Notes: generated by a model not told the origin, from the sequence alone. Shown: positions 1 to 11,880, counted from the first letter of the stretch. The stretch: 64,000 bases of DNA from Actinostola sp. cb2023 (GCA_033675265.1 JAUJYZ010001546.1:1046501-1110500); one strand, 5' to 3'. Made by a program: numbers and translations.

Positions 1-820
1 TGCAATTTCATTGAAGAAACGAAAGAAAAGGCGAATCTTTTCGTTTCTTCAAACGTCAGTTTGCTTTTAGTAAAATGTTTTCAAAAGTCATTTACAAAGA
101 CCGGAAGTGGTTTTTAGAGATCTCTGTTTACAAATAATTGTTAGATCAATACTCAATTTATAGTCAATAGACGTTTGCCGGTGGCAACAAAATATGATAG
201 CAGTTGAAGGAAATTTTATCGTGAAATGAACAGTGAAATAAACATAAGGACAGACGGATTAAGTACAATTCAACAAAAAAAACTCCTGTTCAGACGGGGT
301 TTTTTTTGGTTATTTCTATTGTGTTTTTTTTTTTTGCTCGACTAGCGCTATGTAAAGCCGGTTAGAGAATAAACACTCGTCGCTGTATGGGATTTAGAGC
401 TGATCCGAGCAGCAGATAGCGTGAAGACCACGAGGCGCGTAAAATCAGTCTCTAACCGTTTTAGAATATCCGGTAATACTCACGAGAGTATTCTTTGGCT
501 GCATGTCTGTTGCTTATCTCTGGTACGAATTCCGGTTCTATTCTCCAACTTATAAACGTCTTGTTGCTCTTCTACGCTTTCACGCCTACGATCGTTCGGT
601 TATTTCAAATGACTGTACGCTATGAACGTACACCGCTGTACCGACCGTACCAGTCGAAGCCGTCGCTCAGTTAGCGATTACTAGTCACAAATAAGTTAAT
701 CCAATAAGACCTTCACAGTAGAGGAGAGTGGAAGGGACCGAAGGGAGTGGAGCGAGACTAAAAAAAACGGCTGCGCGGGAGACTATGAATATATACGACT
801 TGTTCGAGAAATACAGTCAT
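1..820. other. Left flank, no gene recognised
   Basis: I see no convincing coding exon here. Positions 13-50 form a short hairpin (GAAGAAACGAAA against TTTCGTTTCTTC). The stretch 787-815 resembles 11,963-11,990, the sequence just outside the other end of the large element, in the same orientation (TATACGAYTTGTTC shared). That may be a trace of the insertion site. Confidence 0.4.
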
Positions 821-877
821 TTGCAAAAATTCTGGCCGCCACGGTATATCAATATATCAATATATCGGGTGCATCAT
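821..877 (+). repeat. Left terminal inverted repeat of the 11.1-kb element
   Basis: It matches the reverse complement of 11,906-11,962 with about seven mismatches and no gaps. The first 19 bases are identical. The inner half is rich in TATATCAATATATC and ends near GGTGCAT. Confidence 0.75.
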
Positions 878-995
878 TAATACTATTAAATGAAGCAAAA
901 TTTACAAGCAACAAACGTAAGACATAAATAAACATTATACTAAATATTTCTACCAACTTTGCTGGCGTTAACCCGCTTTAAACAGGAAATTCCGG

Positions 996-1033
996 TATAA
1001 AAGGCGCGTGGCCAGGCCAATGTCGAGTCAGTT
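996..1033 (+). promoter_or_regulatory. TATA box and initiator for the left gene
   Basis: TATAAAAGG lies at 996-1,004, and a TCAGTT initiator-like motif lies at 1,028-1,033. That is the usual TATA-to-start spacing of about 30 bases. The first ATG of the gene model is at 1,211. The right end of the element has the same GGTATAAAAGG context facing inward at 11,871-11,880. Confidence 0.55.
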
Positions 1034-2162
1034 ACTTGTCAATCACCGTAGAGTGCGGATCTCCGCAACTATCGGCGCGGTCTCGACGAAGACTCGGTGT
1101 TTTCACGAATGCAAAAGTGATAATTTGAACCATTTTTCAATATTATTCTATTATTTAATTAACACAAGAAAACTGATGAAAGACTAGATCAAAATATTGT
1201 TTTCGTCAAAATGTCTTCAACCGTGAAAGTAAGTGAAAACGCCCAATGAGTGATTGTTTCAATTTGTTGAATTTTGACGATATATTTTTGAGTCCTCACC
1301 AAACAAATTCATTGTTGTTTTTTCTAGTTTACTGTATAAATAAAGAAAGAACTGGAAACAGACTTTTTAAAGTATATTCAAGAAATTGAAGGCAGTTTGA
1401 TTCCTGAGGAGAAAAAGAAGACAGGTAACGTAGTTTTATGCGCCGGCGCATAAATTTATGCAAAGCCCGCGAAAACAAGACGCGCGTTTGTAGATTTCAT
1501 GGCGGACTCATGGTATGGTGTTTGCTCGCTGTTGGATTTCGATCAATTTTACGCCAATTTTAGAATAAATGTTCATTTCTTCTTCTGTTTTGTTTGATTT
1601 TAGGCAATAATAATGGGCGAAGGCACAGCAAAAAGCTGAAAATCGAAGTCGGTAAGTCATGCTGTCCTTGTGCTTGTATGTAGTTGTGAAGACCGATCGA
1701 TGTTTTCAATATGGCGTCTCATCTCTTCGACAACTTTTTTGGTTTTGCTGATCGTATAGGCATCGTTCATTTCCCCAAACAATAACACTTCTTTTTCATG
1801 TGTTTCCAAGTACTGTTAATCTCCTAATAAGAACTTCTTCTACATTAATTACCTAAAAGTAGTGTTCTTTTCGCATACAAATGACAATGTATTAGCGTCA
1901 TGTTCGCTGATACTTGAACAAACTATTATAGATTTATTGCAGGCTAAACAGAAACAGTGTTCATTATCGTATTTGTGTGGATGTGGTATTTTACTTACAG
2001 CGATGCGAGATGTTTGAATTTGAATAATATGCAAGAATTATAATATTGTATTCATAAAGAACTGCATGACATAAATTGACATAATTTAAATTTGTATATT
2101 TGCTGTTCACCCACTGTAAATAAAGATTATTATTATTATTATAAAGAACTTTATTATTATTA

Positions 2163-3588
2163 GAGTGCAAACACTAAAACCATGAAACAGTACAAACTAT
2201 TTAGTGCTAATGCACTTGTCAATGTTTAGCCCCAGGGGGGGGGGGGGGGGCCGGGCATACCCGGGGGATTTGACTAGATCCCCTCTCCTGTGGGTGGGGA
2301 ATTTGACATAACGTAAAATCCCGAGGGAGGGGCCATTTGACGAGGTCGCGCAAGAGCCTGGAGCCTATCCCCTAAAAAGCAGAGAAAGACTGGGACCGAG
2401 TATCGGATTGCACGCCATTCATTCTCGTACCCAGAGCCCACTCCTCATTTGGTTCGTCGCTGGCTCTGGGATACCCTGAAATTTTAGCGAATTTCATTGG
2501 CTGTTGAAATCAACAATGGATGATCGTATTTGATTGGTCCATGAGATAAACAAAGATTCAAACTTGCAAAGCGAACCAAGCGAATGACAGCGACGGTTGT
2601 AGTAATTTCATACAATATTATTTTCAAAAACTATATACCTTTTTTGAATAATAAATCAATGGAAATGAGTGACTCATTGACTGTGTAGACATAAATTCGT
2701 AAAGGGAGATCTAACAATACATAAATTATAAAAGTAAAGTAACGGCTACAGACACAATCGATCGTACTCGCTTTGAGTATTCAAAGGAATATTTTTATAA
2801 TTCAAGCCGAAACAATAACAAAGCGGAAGACAGGAAGGTTCACATGCAAGATTATATTAGAACATGTATTTATCGTCCAGCCTTTATCGCAACAGAGCCA
2901 GAGAAGAACCAGTGATGAACGTCGAAGGGATTTTAAACGGCTACACGAAGATAAATGTACAAACTTGTGTACTTGTTACATTGTTTGAATATTCAAACCA
3001 ACGTGAACACTACGTAGCCAGTAGACTCTTCCACAGTACCCGCTCTCAGCGGTCTTTAGTATGAGCATGCGCTCTGACGACTTGGTCGTCAAAATTTGAC
3101 GACCGAGCAACAGGGTTTCCCAGAGCCAGCGACAAACCAAATGAGGAGTGGGCTCTGGGTACGAGAATGCACGCCATTTTGATCGCTGTCAAGTCCACGT
3201 GTGTATTCGTAGTGAAGCGGAACCGAACTTTCACCTCAACCTTGATTTAAGATATACATGATTTAGGATCTCATCTGAAACCTATCATAGCAATGCTGAA
3301 ATGAATTAAAGTTTATGGATTCAAAAGCAGCTTTTGGGGTAATACTGACATTTCATCATTTAATTTAACCCCTAGGGTAGGGGTATTTGACACCAGCACT
3401 TATCCCCTGGGCAGGGAATTTGACATGAAATGGGGTAAAATGTCAAATCCCCCTGGGTATGCCCGGCCCCCCCACCCTGGGGCTAAACATTGACAAGTGC
3501 ATAAATAGCACCCACAAAAACAAAAGACATTGCACTATTTAGTGCTAATTAAAGTTAGCACTGTTTCATGGTTTTAGTGTTTGCACTG
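2163..3588. mobile_element. Three-level nest of inverted-repeat elements
   Basis: The outer pair is AGTGCAAACACTAAAACCAT at 2,163 and its complement ending at 3,588. The middle pair begins CAATGTTTAGCCCCAGGG at 2,220 and ends at 3,492. The inner element, 2,420-3,169, has ends CATTCTCGTACCCAGAGCC and is flanked by the 9-bp direct repeat CACGCCATT (2,411-2,419 and 3,170-3,178). The nest lies in intron 3 of the left gene. Only short chance ORFs occur inside. Confidence 0.7.
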
Positions 3589-3589
3589 T

Positions 3590-3787
3590 ATTGAAGAAAT
3601 AGAAAACGAGGCAGCGTGCTCTATCGAGTTATAGAAGCATGCGGGAATTGGAAGAATACGAGAGAAGTGCTAGGAAAAGCATGAGGCGTAGCCGAGTGCT
3701 TCTCGCACTTCTCGAGTCTTCTTTCAATTCCCAAGTGCTTCTATAACTCGATAGAGCACAGCTACTGAGTTTTCTATTTCTTTTATA
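3590..3787. mobile_element. Foldback MITE with GAAATAGAAAACGAG ends
   Basis: GAAGAAATAGAAAACGAG on the left pairs with the complement of GTTTTCTATTTC on the right. The inner arms (CTCTATCGAGTTATAGAAGC) also pair. A related element, with similar downstream sequence (GCATCCTTTGGCC), lies at 39,602-39,790. Confidence 0.6.
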
Positions 3788-4041
3788 AAATACAAGTATG
3801 ATTTTAAAGCAAGTTTTCAATTTTGTTCGTTGCAAAAATGTTTGAATATCTGCGCGCGCGTGCACTGCTCTCATAGAGCATGCAGAATACGCATCCTTTG
3901 GCCAGTCAGAGCGCGCGTTATATCATAGTTATTTTATAATATAAATTGAGTGATGATCGAGTAGGACAAATAATTTATTGATCTCATGAACCACTATTTT
4001 CTAATGTCGATTTGTTATATATTAGGTGACAAGAAACCTAC

Positions 4042-4381
4042 CCCAGGGGGGGGGTACTCAGGGGTATCAGTGATGGGGAGGTGCGAAGGCTTTTTTTGGG
4101 TTTGAAATTTGCGGCTTGGGACTTTTTTTGGGTTTTCATTTTTCTGGTGGACTTTTTTTGATATAAAGATTTTGTCAAGGACTTTTTTTGGGGTTGATAA
4201 AAATGATATCCTACTGTTCTTGATTTTATGCAGAGAAAAATTGGACTTTTTGGGGGTTACGATTTTGGGCCGTTGGACTTTTTTTGGGTCTTGTTTTCGC
4301 GTAATGGACTTTTTGGGGGTTAAAATGTTTGGCCTCATTCGCACCTCCCCGTCACTGATACCCCTGAGTACCCCCCCTGGG
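4042..4381. mobile_element. MITE inserted in exon 4 of the left gene, 8-bp target duplication
   Basis: The ends read CCCAGGGGGGG and CCCCCCCTGGG and continue inward as GTACTCAGGGGTATCAGTGA and its complement. The direct repeat AAACCTAC flanks both sides (4,034-4,041 and 4,382-4,389). Removing the element plus one repeat restores a 37-base exon with correct splice sites and frame. The interior is rich in GGACTTTTTTTGGG repeats. An 8-bp duplication is typical of hAT-type elements. Confidence 0.75.
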
Positions 4382-5017
4382 AAACCTACCAATCCAATCA
4401 AACTGAAAAGGTAAGCTTTTGATACAACACAAAACTGAAATTAATAAATAGTCAGTATACAAACAACTAAATACCATGGTACTCTAAAATGGCATTACAT
4501 AAAAATCAATATTTTATATCCCATATAAAGACTGTTTTTTTTCTTTATTGTTTGTGTGGTTGTGCTGATAAATATTTTACTTCCATTTTAGTGAATCTGC
4601 TGCTGAAGAATGTCCTTTCTGCCTTCAGACGCCTTGTGTGGTTTTACCAGGAAGACCAAGAGGACTTGAGAGACCAACAAACCACACAAAGCGTCTGAAG
4701 GAATATAGATTTTATTACTCGTCATTATGCAAAGAAGGACTATGGACTAATTAGCTGTACCTTGAAAGAAAACAGGAGCTGGGGTGTCACATTACTGACA
4801 TCAGAGAAGTGATGCCTTGGTGTGTAGTACAAGATGTTAGAAATAGGTGGCCAAACCCTCCTCATATGCCATATATGGGTCATAGACGAGCATGAGTAAT
4901 ACTAAGGTGCAACCATAGTTTTATTACATTAGAAAGGAATGGTTTTGAAGCCCAGCAAACATCATTAACCATTGCATTTGAATCTAAATCAATCTAAATA
5001 TTGTACACAGTTACAGT

Positions 5018-5405
5018 CCAGGGGGAGGGGGAGGGGGGGGGGGGGGGGGTACTTGATCCATGTTTGTGAAACCCTGACCTTGTTTAGGACAAACAAATCT
5101 AAAATACCTACCCTGTCTAGGACAACACCCTCTATTTAAGACCCTGTTTAGGACAAAGGGCAAAATACACACTGTCTTCTTTTACACAATTTTAACATGT
5201 TTTATGTTGACTGATGACCTGATGGCTAAATACCGGATAAAACCATATTTAACGACGACAATCGTGCATTACCATACCCTGTATAAGACAGACTCACATA
5301 AAATTATATACCCTGTTCAGGACAGAGAGGTCAAAAACCATACCCTGTCCAGCGGCATGTCCCCGTATAGCCCATATATGGGAGTACTCCCCCCCTCCCC
5401 AGGTA
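5018..5405. mobile_element. GC-rich inverted-repeat element
   Basis: The left end is CCAGGGGGAGGGGG with a long G run; the right end is GGGAGTACTCCCCCCCTCCCC. TACAGT occurs at both outer edges and is a possible target duplication. Inside are repeated phrases such as ACCCTGTTTAGGACA. A relative lies at 59,675-60,062. Confidence 0.5.
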
Positions 5406-5752
5406 CAGTGACCTACTCAACATCCAAAAGATTGTACACAGTTACAGTGACCTATTCAACATCCAAAAGATTGTACTGTCAAAGTTACAGCAACCTACTC
5501 AACATCCATGTTGGGCTTCGTAACCATTCTTTTCTATCAACTATGGTGCAACTTAAATGGAGTCTATGTTTTTATTAACAAATTAAATTGATTTTACTGT
5601 CGTTTACATTGTATACTACGGTACATGTATTAGACCAGCTGACACATTCAAACAAGTGAGTGGAAATTTGGTTCAAAGTATAAAATATTGAAAATATATC
5701 CCATATATAGGTTATGAGGAAGTTTAATTGACATACCTGTTTCTTACATCTT

Positions 5753-5950
5753 GTATGATTTAACAAATAGACCAGCTTTTCCATTGTTCCATTCAGTAAT
5801 ACAGCACGAAGGAAATGATGAGAGCACAAAATAAGTGTAGGGAGAGCACGAGCCGTTAGGCAAGTGCACTCCACACTTCTCGAGTGCTCTCAGTACTTCC
5901 TAAGTGCTTTATTACTAAACGGAGCAATGGAAAAGCTGGTCTATTTGTTT
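5753..5950. mobile_element. Foldback element
   Basis: AACAAATAGACCAGCTTTTCC on the left pairs with GGAAAAGCTGGTCTATTTGTT on the right. Inner arms around GAGAGCAC and GTGCTCTC also pair. It lies between the two convergent genes of the large element. The rest of 4,896-6,960 shows no gene. Confidence 0.6.
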
Positions 5951-6960
5951 TATTATATAGAAACTGGATTTTTGATTTTAAAAAAATGAGAAGGGTAAAA
6001 AAAATGGGAAGCACTTTGAGGATTCTGTTGTGTTTTTGAATAAAATTTTAGTTGAAGTGTGCACTACTGATGCCATTGTCATGCCATCGAGCGTGTGCTG
6101 GGTTTGTTTTCTTCAGAATTTTGGTCTTTTAAAACTTTATTTCACCTTATTGAATTCATGAATAATTCATGAAGAAAATACAATAGAAATAATAACAGTG
6201 GAGGACATCTGTAAATGGCAAGGTCTTTGTGTAGCTGTGCATACAAATTGTCCTGAAAATCAATACATAGAACGACAATAGAACAATAGCCAGGACTCAG
6301 GTTGTGCAGCTACACAAGACCTGACCTTGTAAATCAGATACAAAATCATCCTCATTTGCACAGATTTTAACTTGGCTTTCCTCAGCCAAACTGCTTCCTA
6401 TCATCAAATTTATAGTAAACATCTAGTTATACATTGTTGGATTCGATAAGTAATTGTATGGGATTTTACAAACTCTCGCCTGCGACTCAAGTTAGTAAAT
6501 CCCAAAAAGATTGGTCCCTCATGTTGTATATATTACTTATTATACTGAGGTGTAAAAATAATATTATACTTCTTGAATCAAGCATTGGTATTCACAAAAA
6601 TACATGTCAGAGAATATTATAACAATATTTTTCTACCATTGAAATACATGTACACTACAATGGAGTACAAAATCAAATAAATCAACAACATTGGCAAAAA
6701 TGCAGTTTATTGACATTATTAAGTATGAACCATTTTATTGTAACAATGAATCAAGAAAATCAAGAAAGACATTTACCAACATAACGGATACAACTTACCT
6801 GTACATGTACAATACCCAGTTGTGTAAATAAAAATGTTTGTGCATTTGATATACCATTCACTTTTATGATAATCAGTGGCTCCTAAAAGAGCCTTTTTCT
6901 TTGCAAGCAGCACAGAGACGACACAGCCATCTTCCCCTTGGTCATCTGGAAAAAAAAAAA

Positions 6961-9910
6961 CTACAAACAACCTGAAAAAAAAGTAGTCCATATAGTTATC
7001 CTAAAAAGGTACGTCTTTGGAAGAAGCACCCTTGTAGGGGCCATTCTGTCAGGGTTCCTTGCATACTGGTAATGCTGGAGAGAGAACACCTCTCTGTTGA
7101 CATTTTCATTCTGTAAAAAAAAATGAAGTTAAAAGTTAGTATGACTTAGTACTATACCATCTATAAATACTGCAACTACTAAAGATTCATAATATGGTAA
7201 GAAAAGGCTTGTTTCATCGACCTGGAATTTATTACTCGGGCCCTTCCGAAGGAAGCCCGAGTTATAAAATGGGCTTTCTTGTATATTTTTTTTCTTCGTA
7301 TTCTTGGTAGTACACAGAATGCGGAGTACCGGTATGTGATCGTATCGGTCAGGAATGTCTGTTTCAGGGTTTCGATTGGCTGAAAACGGGGGCGATGATA
7401 TCCAAACGCCTAATGAAGTAATTCTATGCTCAAACGGGTCAACTAGTAATTAGTGTACCAGTCATCGCTTTCCTGAATGCTTCAATAGCCTTTGGATCTA
7501 CCAAAGGCTTCTTGCTGCAAACATAGTCCACCATGTGACATCTACTGTCAGCTGAGCATTGTGAATGGTTACCCTGTAGATGAAATAACAGTGTAGAATG
7601 GAGAAAAACATGTGATTGAATACATAAGTTACACTGTAAGTAAATGTTAGTTTAGTCTGGTACAATAATATAATTGTCAGAATTATTTTTTCAAAATGTG
7701 GTTCAGTCATTATATTATTAGCTAACAAGCGTCCATGTGCTGTGCGAGTTGACTAATTATTGATCAAATTGTGTGCAAACCATGGGTAAATAGTTTGTAG
7801 ATATATTAGCCAATGAGCATGCATGTTATGTTATTCCATCATGAAAAAAGTCAAGATGACGTGAGCCATGGGAAAATTAATAGTTCATAAATATACACAG
7901 ATCAATTCCATTAAACTGTAACTTGGCTTCTTGGCTGCTAAAGCAATATAGCTACACTTGTAAATTACAATTGTAAACGTTTTATTGAATTGACCCCAGT
8001 ATTAGCCAATCAGAGCATCCATTACATGGTGCTTTTGTACTTAGGGGGCTTTCAATTCTCACCATAGGTGGGTTTGGTAAGATCATAAAATGTAACTAGC
8101 TAACAATATCCCCCTCCCCACCCCTCTCGTGATAGAAAAACATACAACCCCCACATCTATTTGACTATACTACACTTGACTTGCTGTACATTCCATACCA
8201 CCCTCAATGGAATTCCCCTCTCACACACACAATCTTGCCAATTCCCCCTGTCCTGATAAATGAAAGCCCCCTACACAACTCATTGAACAGCTGCTTACCT
8301 GGTAGTGTGATATTATATTCAATAATGCCAACCGAAACTCTTCCTGATCGCCATTGATATCACTGAACCTCTTCATGGTGTAGTAAAAATGGGTCTTTGT
8401 TGCTTTGACTAATAAAGAGGGTAACAAGTCTATTCATTTAGTAAATTTTAATGGCGTGTTAATTATTTAATTAATGTACCAGACTACCAGACTGCAGTAT
8501 AATTTTTTGAAAAGTTTTCAAACATATTTGTATATACAATGTAGTTCAATAGCTGATATCGAAGTTACACTCCAATGACTCTGAACAACGGTTTCAAGTC
8601 GAGGCTATCGGGTCAGAACAAAAACTTGACCCGATAGCCTCGACTTGAAACCTTTGTTCAGAGTCATTGGAGTGTAACTTCGATATCAGCTATTGTTCGA
8701 TCTCTTCATTGCAAATTCAACATTTGCTTCACCTTATTTTACCTTTATCTGATAGATCTGAAAACCAGGTTTTACCCTCCTCCTTCTTCGTTCCACTAGC
8801 GACCTTTGACACAGATTTTTTAACATTTTTACCTCCTATTTATGAAAATATGAAATTCATTTATTTAATTGAATGAGTAGTTATTTGAAGTATAACTTCA
8901 CAAATTGTGATTTCAGTATAATAAGTAAGATATTTTAGTTACCATGCCAAGTATCATAGGAGTTCATGATATGTTTTTCATTGATTGCCCATTTTTGGAT
9001 GGCATGCAGGTACATTATTATGCACAAGTTCAGCAATAGAATGACCTGCAGAAGGCATTAATCATGGCAATATTAATAATAGCTTCTTCAACTTTAATTT
9101 CTATCATCCACTGAAATTTGAATACAATTTTATAATAATAATGTTATTTCATACCCATTTCCTCAATTTTTTCGAATAATAATTTTGTCATGGGGACCTC
9201 ACGTGAAACTGAAGGGGTCAGATTAACAAATCGCAAGGGGTTTTCCATTGTCTGTACTCTTATTGACAATGGATTTGACGTCACAAATGTTCAAAACTCA
9301 AGTGGAACCACGAGCGTAGCGAGTGGTTTCACTGCAAAGTTTTGAACATTTTGTGACGTCAAATCCATTGTCAATAAGAGTACAGACAATGGAAAACCGC
9401 TTGCGATTTCTTTTTTACAATAACAAAGTCAAAAAACATCCAAAAACAAGGATAAAGTTTGAAAGAAAAACCGTTTCAAGCGCGCGCTGGCTTTGTGCGC
9501 GAGCGATTCGTCATTGCATGTGTCTACTCTTATTGACAATGGCTGAGAGCCAATCAGATTGCGAGATTACGCTAGGTTATTGTAAAATCTTGTTTTGACC
9601 AGTTGATTGTGCAAATCACCTTTTTGTTGCTACAAGAAAAGTAATTAAAAAAAATATTGATGACTGCATGCAGTAGTAATAATTGAATAATTTCTACTCA
9701 GATGTACACTCAATAATTTGTACTTACTAGTAAGACAGTGCTGCTACTGTTGTGTGCTGAGCATTGTACACTCAATAATTGGTACTTACTAGTAAGACAG
9801 TGATGCTACTGTTGTGTGCTGAGCATTGTACACTCAATAATTTGTACTTACTAGTAAGACAGTGATGCTACTGTTGTGTGCTGAGCATTTCTGGACGAGT
9901 CATGTCTAGA

Positions 9911-9943
<33 letters not shown>

Positions 9944-11322
9944 GTCTAGCGTCTGTTACAATAATCTATAAATCAGGACATTCATTATTTTATAGTCAAT
10001 AATATTCCAAATACAATAAATCTCAGACAATATTGGACTTACATCACCATCATTATCAATGTAAGCCTGCTCGCTCTGTATCTCCCCCATTGCTGATTGT
10101 AAACAACCATGATAGACAGCTTCAATAGCTGCTATGTAACCTAGTTTATTGAAGACTATATCCAAAAGCTTCAATATTAGTGAAATAGTAATTTACATCA
10201 GGACTACAGTGGTACTACATTGGATACAAAATTAGTACATTATATATGGAAAGCATATTGTGAATGAATGTTCACTTTTTGAAGGCATAAATGAATGAAA
10301 AAGTAATATGTACATTGTACACATGTATGGATGTACTCAAATTAGCCTGCTTAGCCTGGCACAGAGACAAAAAGGGAAGAGAGCTATAGGGGAAGGAGGG
10401 GAGGGGAAAGGAGGGGGAAGGGCGGACTGGGGAGGAGGAGGGAGGGGGCCCTCTCCTTCCCCCTTCCCTCGCCCTCTCTTCCCTTCCTTTTTGTCCCCGC
10501 AACATGGCTACGCAGGCTATACATTCAAAATAAAAAAGCAAGAAAATAAATAAACTTATGTTGTTGTGAGAATTGGAATATCCATGGATCATAAAAACCA
10601 TTCAGGGCTGCAAGATAAAGTAAACAAACAAATATAGACCTGGATACAACACTATGTCAATCAATGTCATAATAATAAATCAGACTCAATTTGGGACTCA
10701 GGTATAAAATAAATTTTATGATAGGTAAATAGATAGCTTATACTTATATCACACTCACAGCAGTCAAACAAATGTACCTGTATCAAGGTATGTGTGCTCA
10801 ATTGAGCCAAGAGATGCAGCTTAATTCCATGAAGCCACGATACTTATGTCTCAGTTAGGCCTGAGCACTCATGAAGCCATGTATTACTCTGTAACAGTAT
10901 ATAAAGTAATAAACTTGACCAACAATCGATCATCTACATGTAGAGTGTAAAGTGTAGATTCGTAAATTTACTTACCTCAGGTTTGCCACATATTTTGACT
11001 GTAAAATGGGCGAACTGAACCAAACAATTTCGTGGTCATTGTAACAACGAAACGACACTCGTGATGTGTGGCCCCTCCTTTCCATTGTAAAACTGTCCAA
11101 AAGCAGAAATCCACGGCAAACAGGACAGCATCCTTTCGACTCCGAAAAGCACTTCACCAAACTACGAATCGTAGCAGTGCAAGCGATGAAGTACTTTCCG
11201 TCATCGTCGTCCAGAGCTGTGTGGATTTCTACTTTTGACGGAGTGGACAGACTTGTAGCAGTAGGCGGGGCCTCGACAGGAAGTTGAGTTTTCTTCTCGT
11301 CGATGACATTTGATTCCTGCAT
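6961..11322 (-). CDS. Right gene of the large element: transposase-like protein, multi-exon, apparently incomplete
   Basis: Supported exons in transcript order are 11,322-10,976, 10,155-10,043, 9,045-8,943, 8,835-8,743, 8,408-8,299, 7,573-7,459 and 7,110-6,961 (TAG stop). Exon 1 carries a CCPVC motif followed by a C...HEIVWFSSP segment. Later landmarks are NSYDTWHGGKNVKK, GKTWFSDLSDK, KTHFYYTMK, the H/C-rich GNHSQCSADSRCH and NENVNREVFS...RNPDRMAP. This order matches a large family of uncharacterised, transposase-like animal proteins (from memory). Phases agree across 10,155-7,459, but exon 1 does not join 10,155 in frame. The segment normally ahead of NENVN (a YxVESFNH-like stretch) is not found in 7,111-7,458. 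So at least two pieces are missing or unrecognised. The start is uncertain: an ATG at 11,506 opens another frame (MDDTTSIRARKKCRF), and coding-like text shifts frame between them. Confidence 0.6.
8547..8695. mobile_element. Near-perfect 149-bp hairpin in an intron of the right gene
   Basis: Arms of about 70 bp run from CAATAGCTGATATCGAAG to its complement, with a tiny loop around AACAAAAACTTG. The arms differ at only one or two sites, so the element is young or under gene conversion. It sits in the intron between exons 8,835-8,743 and 8,408-8,299. Confidence 0.75.
9229..9410. mobile_element. Foldback element with long arms
   Basis: AAATCGCAAGGGGTTTTCCA pairs with TGGAAAACCGCTTGCGATTT, and the arms run on through TTGTCTGTACTCTTATTGAC and a CGTCA core. 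The loop contains GAGCGTAGCGAG. It lies in an intron of the right gene. Confidence 0.7.
9703..9889. repeat. Three tandem copies of a 62-bp unit
   Basis: The unit starts TGTACACTCAATAATT and contains TACTTACTAGTAAGACAGTG. Copies begin near 9,703, 9,765 and 9,827 and differ at a few sites. An (ATT)n run follows at 9,911-9,942. The array lies in an intron of the right gene. Confidence 0.75.
10343..10520. mobile_element. Purine/pyrimidine-rich foldback element
   Basis: The left half is almost all purine (AAAAAGGGAAGAG, then G-rich), and the right half is its pyrimidine mirror, ending CTTTTTGTCCCC. The ends read AGCCTGC and GCAGGCT. In composition it resembles the element that forms an intron at 62,182-62,393, but the ends differ. 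Confidence 0.55.
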
Positions 11323-11870
11323 GGACTGACAGACTCAACTTTGTCAAGGATCGACTCCATCCAACGTAAATTGTTGGTGAAGCCGATCCTTTCCTTTGAA
11401 GCTTCAATTCTCTTTCGTATAGTAGTGCAAGCCGCTCTTCTGTATCTTCAAATTGAAGAGTAAACCTGCACTTTTTTCTGGCACGAATTGAAGTTGTGTC
11501 GTCCATGTTGTGAAAACACGTACCGAAGCGTTAAAGCCGCCAGGGTAAATAAACAATGGCGGGAAAGTAACAAGTTTTTCGCGCCAAGTGTAGTAGTCAT
11601 CGTACGCTTTGTTTACATTTGAAGGTGTATTGATAAAAGTTATTGTTTTTGTTCGTGAATTGAATTAAACTAAGCTCATGTACATGATAACTTCATTATT
11701 AAGGTTTTTTTATTAGAGTTTATTAGAAAACAAGCGATCACAATATCATTTGTCAAGATTTATTTTGATTTCTTTGATCCTTCATTTCAACGCGGGCCGC
11801 CGTCCGCCATCTTGAATGTAAATTTCAAATTTTGAATTCCGGATCTGACGTGTAAGGGGGCGGAGCCCCC

Positions 11871-11880
11871 CCTTTTATAC
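11871..11880 (-). promoter_or_regulatory. TATA box for the right gene
   Basis: On the minus strand this reads GTATAAAAGG, preceded by CTG and about 25 bases inside the right terminal repeat. It mirrors the TATA box at the left end. The sequence from here to the candidate ATGs at 11,506 and 11,322 would be leader. Confidence 0.5.

Larger units (their letters stand above)
1211..4895 (+). pseudogene. Left gene of the large element: CPxC motif protein, five exons, damaged
   Basis: I assembled exons at 1,211-1,228, 1,346-1,424, 1,604-1,651, 4,026-4,410 and 4,592-4,895. All junctions are GT-AG and the phases agree. The product starts MSSTVKKELETDFLKYIQEI, continues with basic residues (GRRHSKKLKIEV), then a CPFCLQTPC motif, and near the end REVMPWCVVQDVRNRWPNP and PYMGH. 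This layout resembles a recurrent family of uncharacterised cnidarian proteins (from memory; function unknown; the paired cysteines suggest metal binding). Two lesions are visible. A 340-bp inverted-repeat element sits in exon 4, and a TAG at 4,752-4,754 interrupts a frame that stays open for 46 more family-like codons. Intron 3 (1,652-4,025) is swollen by nested elements. The exon 2 acceptor (ATAAATAAAG) is unusual. Confidence 0.55.

Noticed and set aside
9703..9889. Possible CRISPR-like array
   Set aside because: The 62-bp units are contiguous tandem repeats without unique spacers, in a eukaryotic intron.
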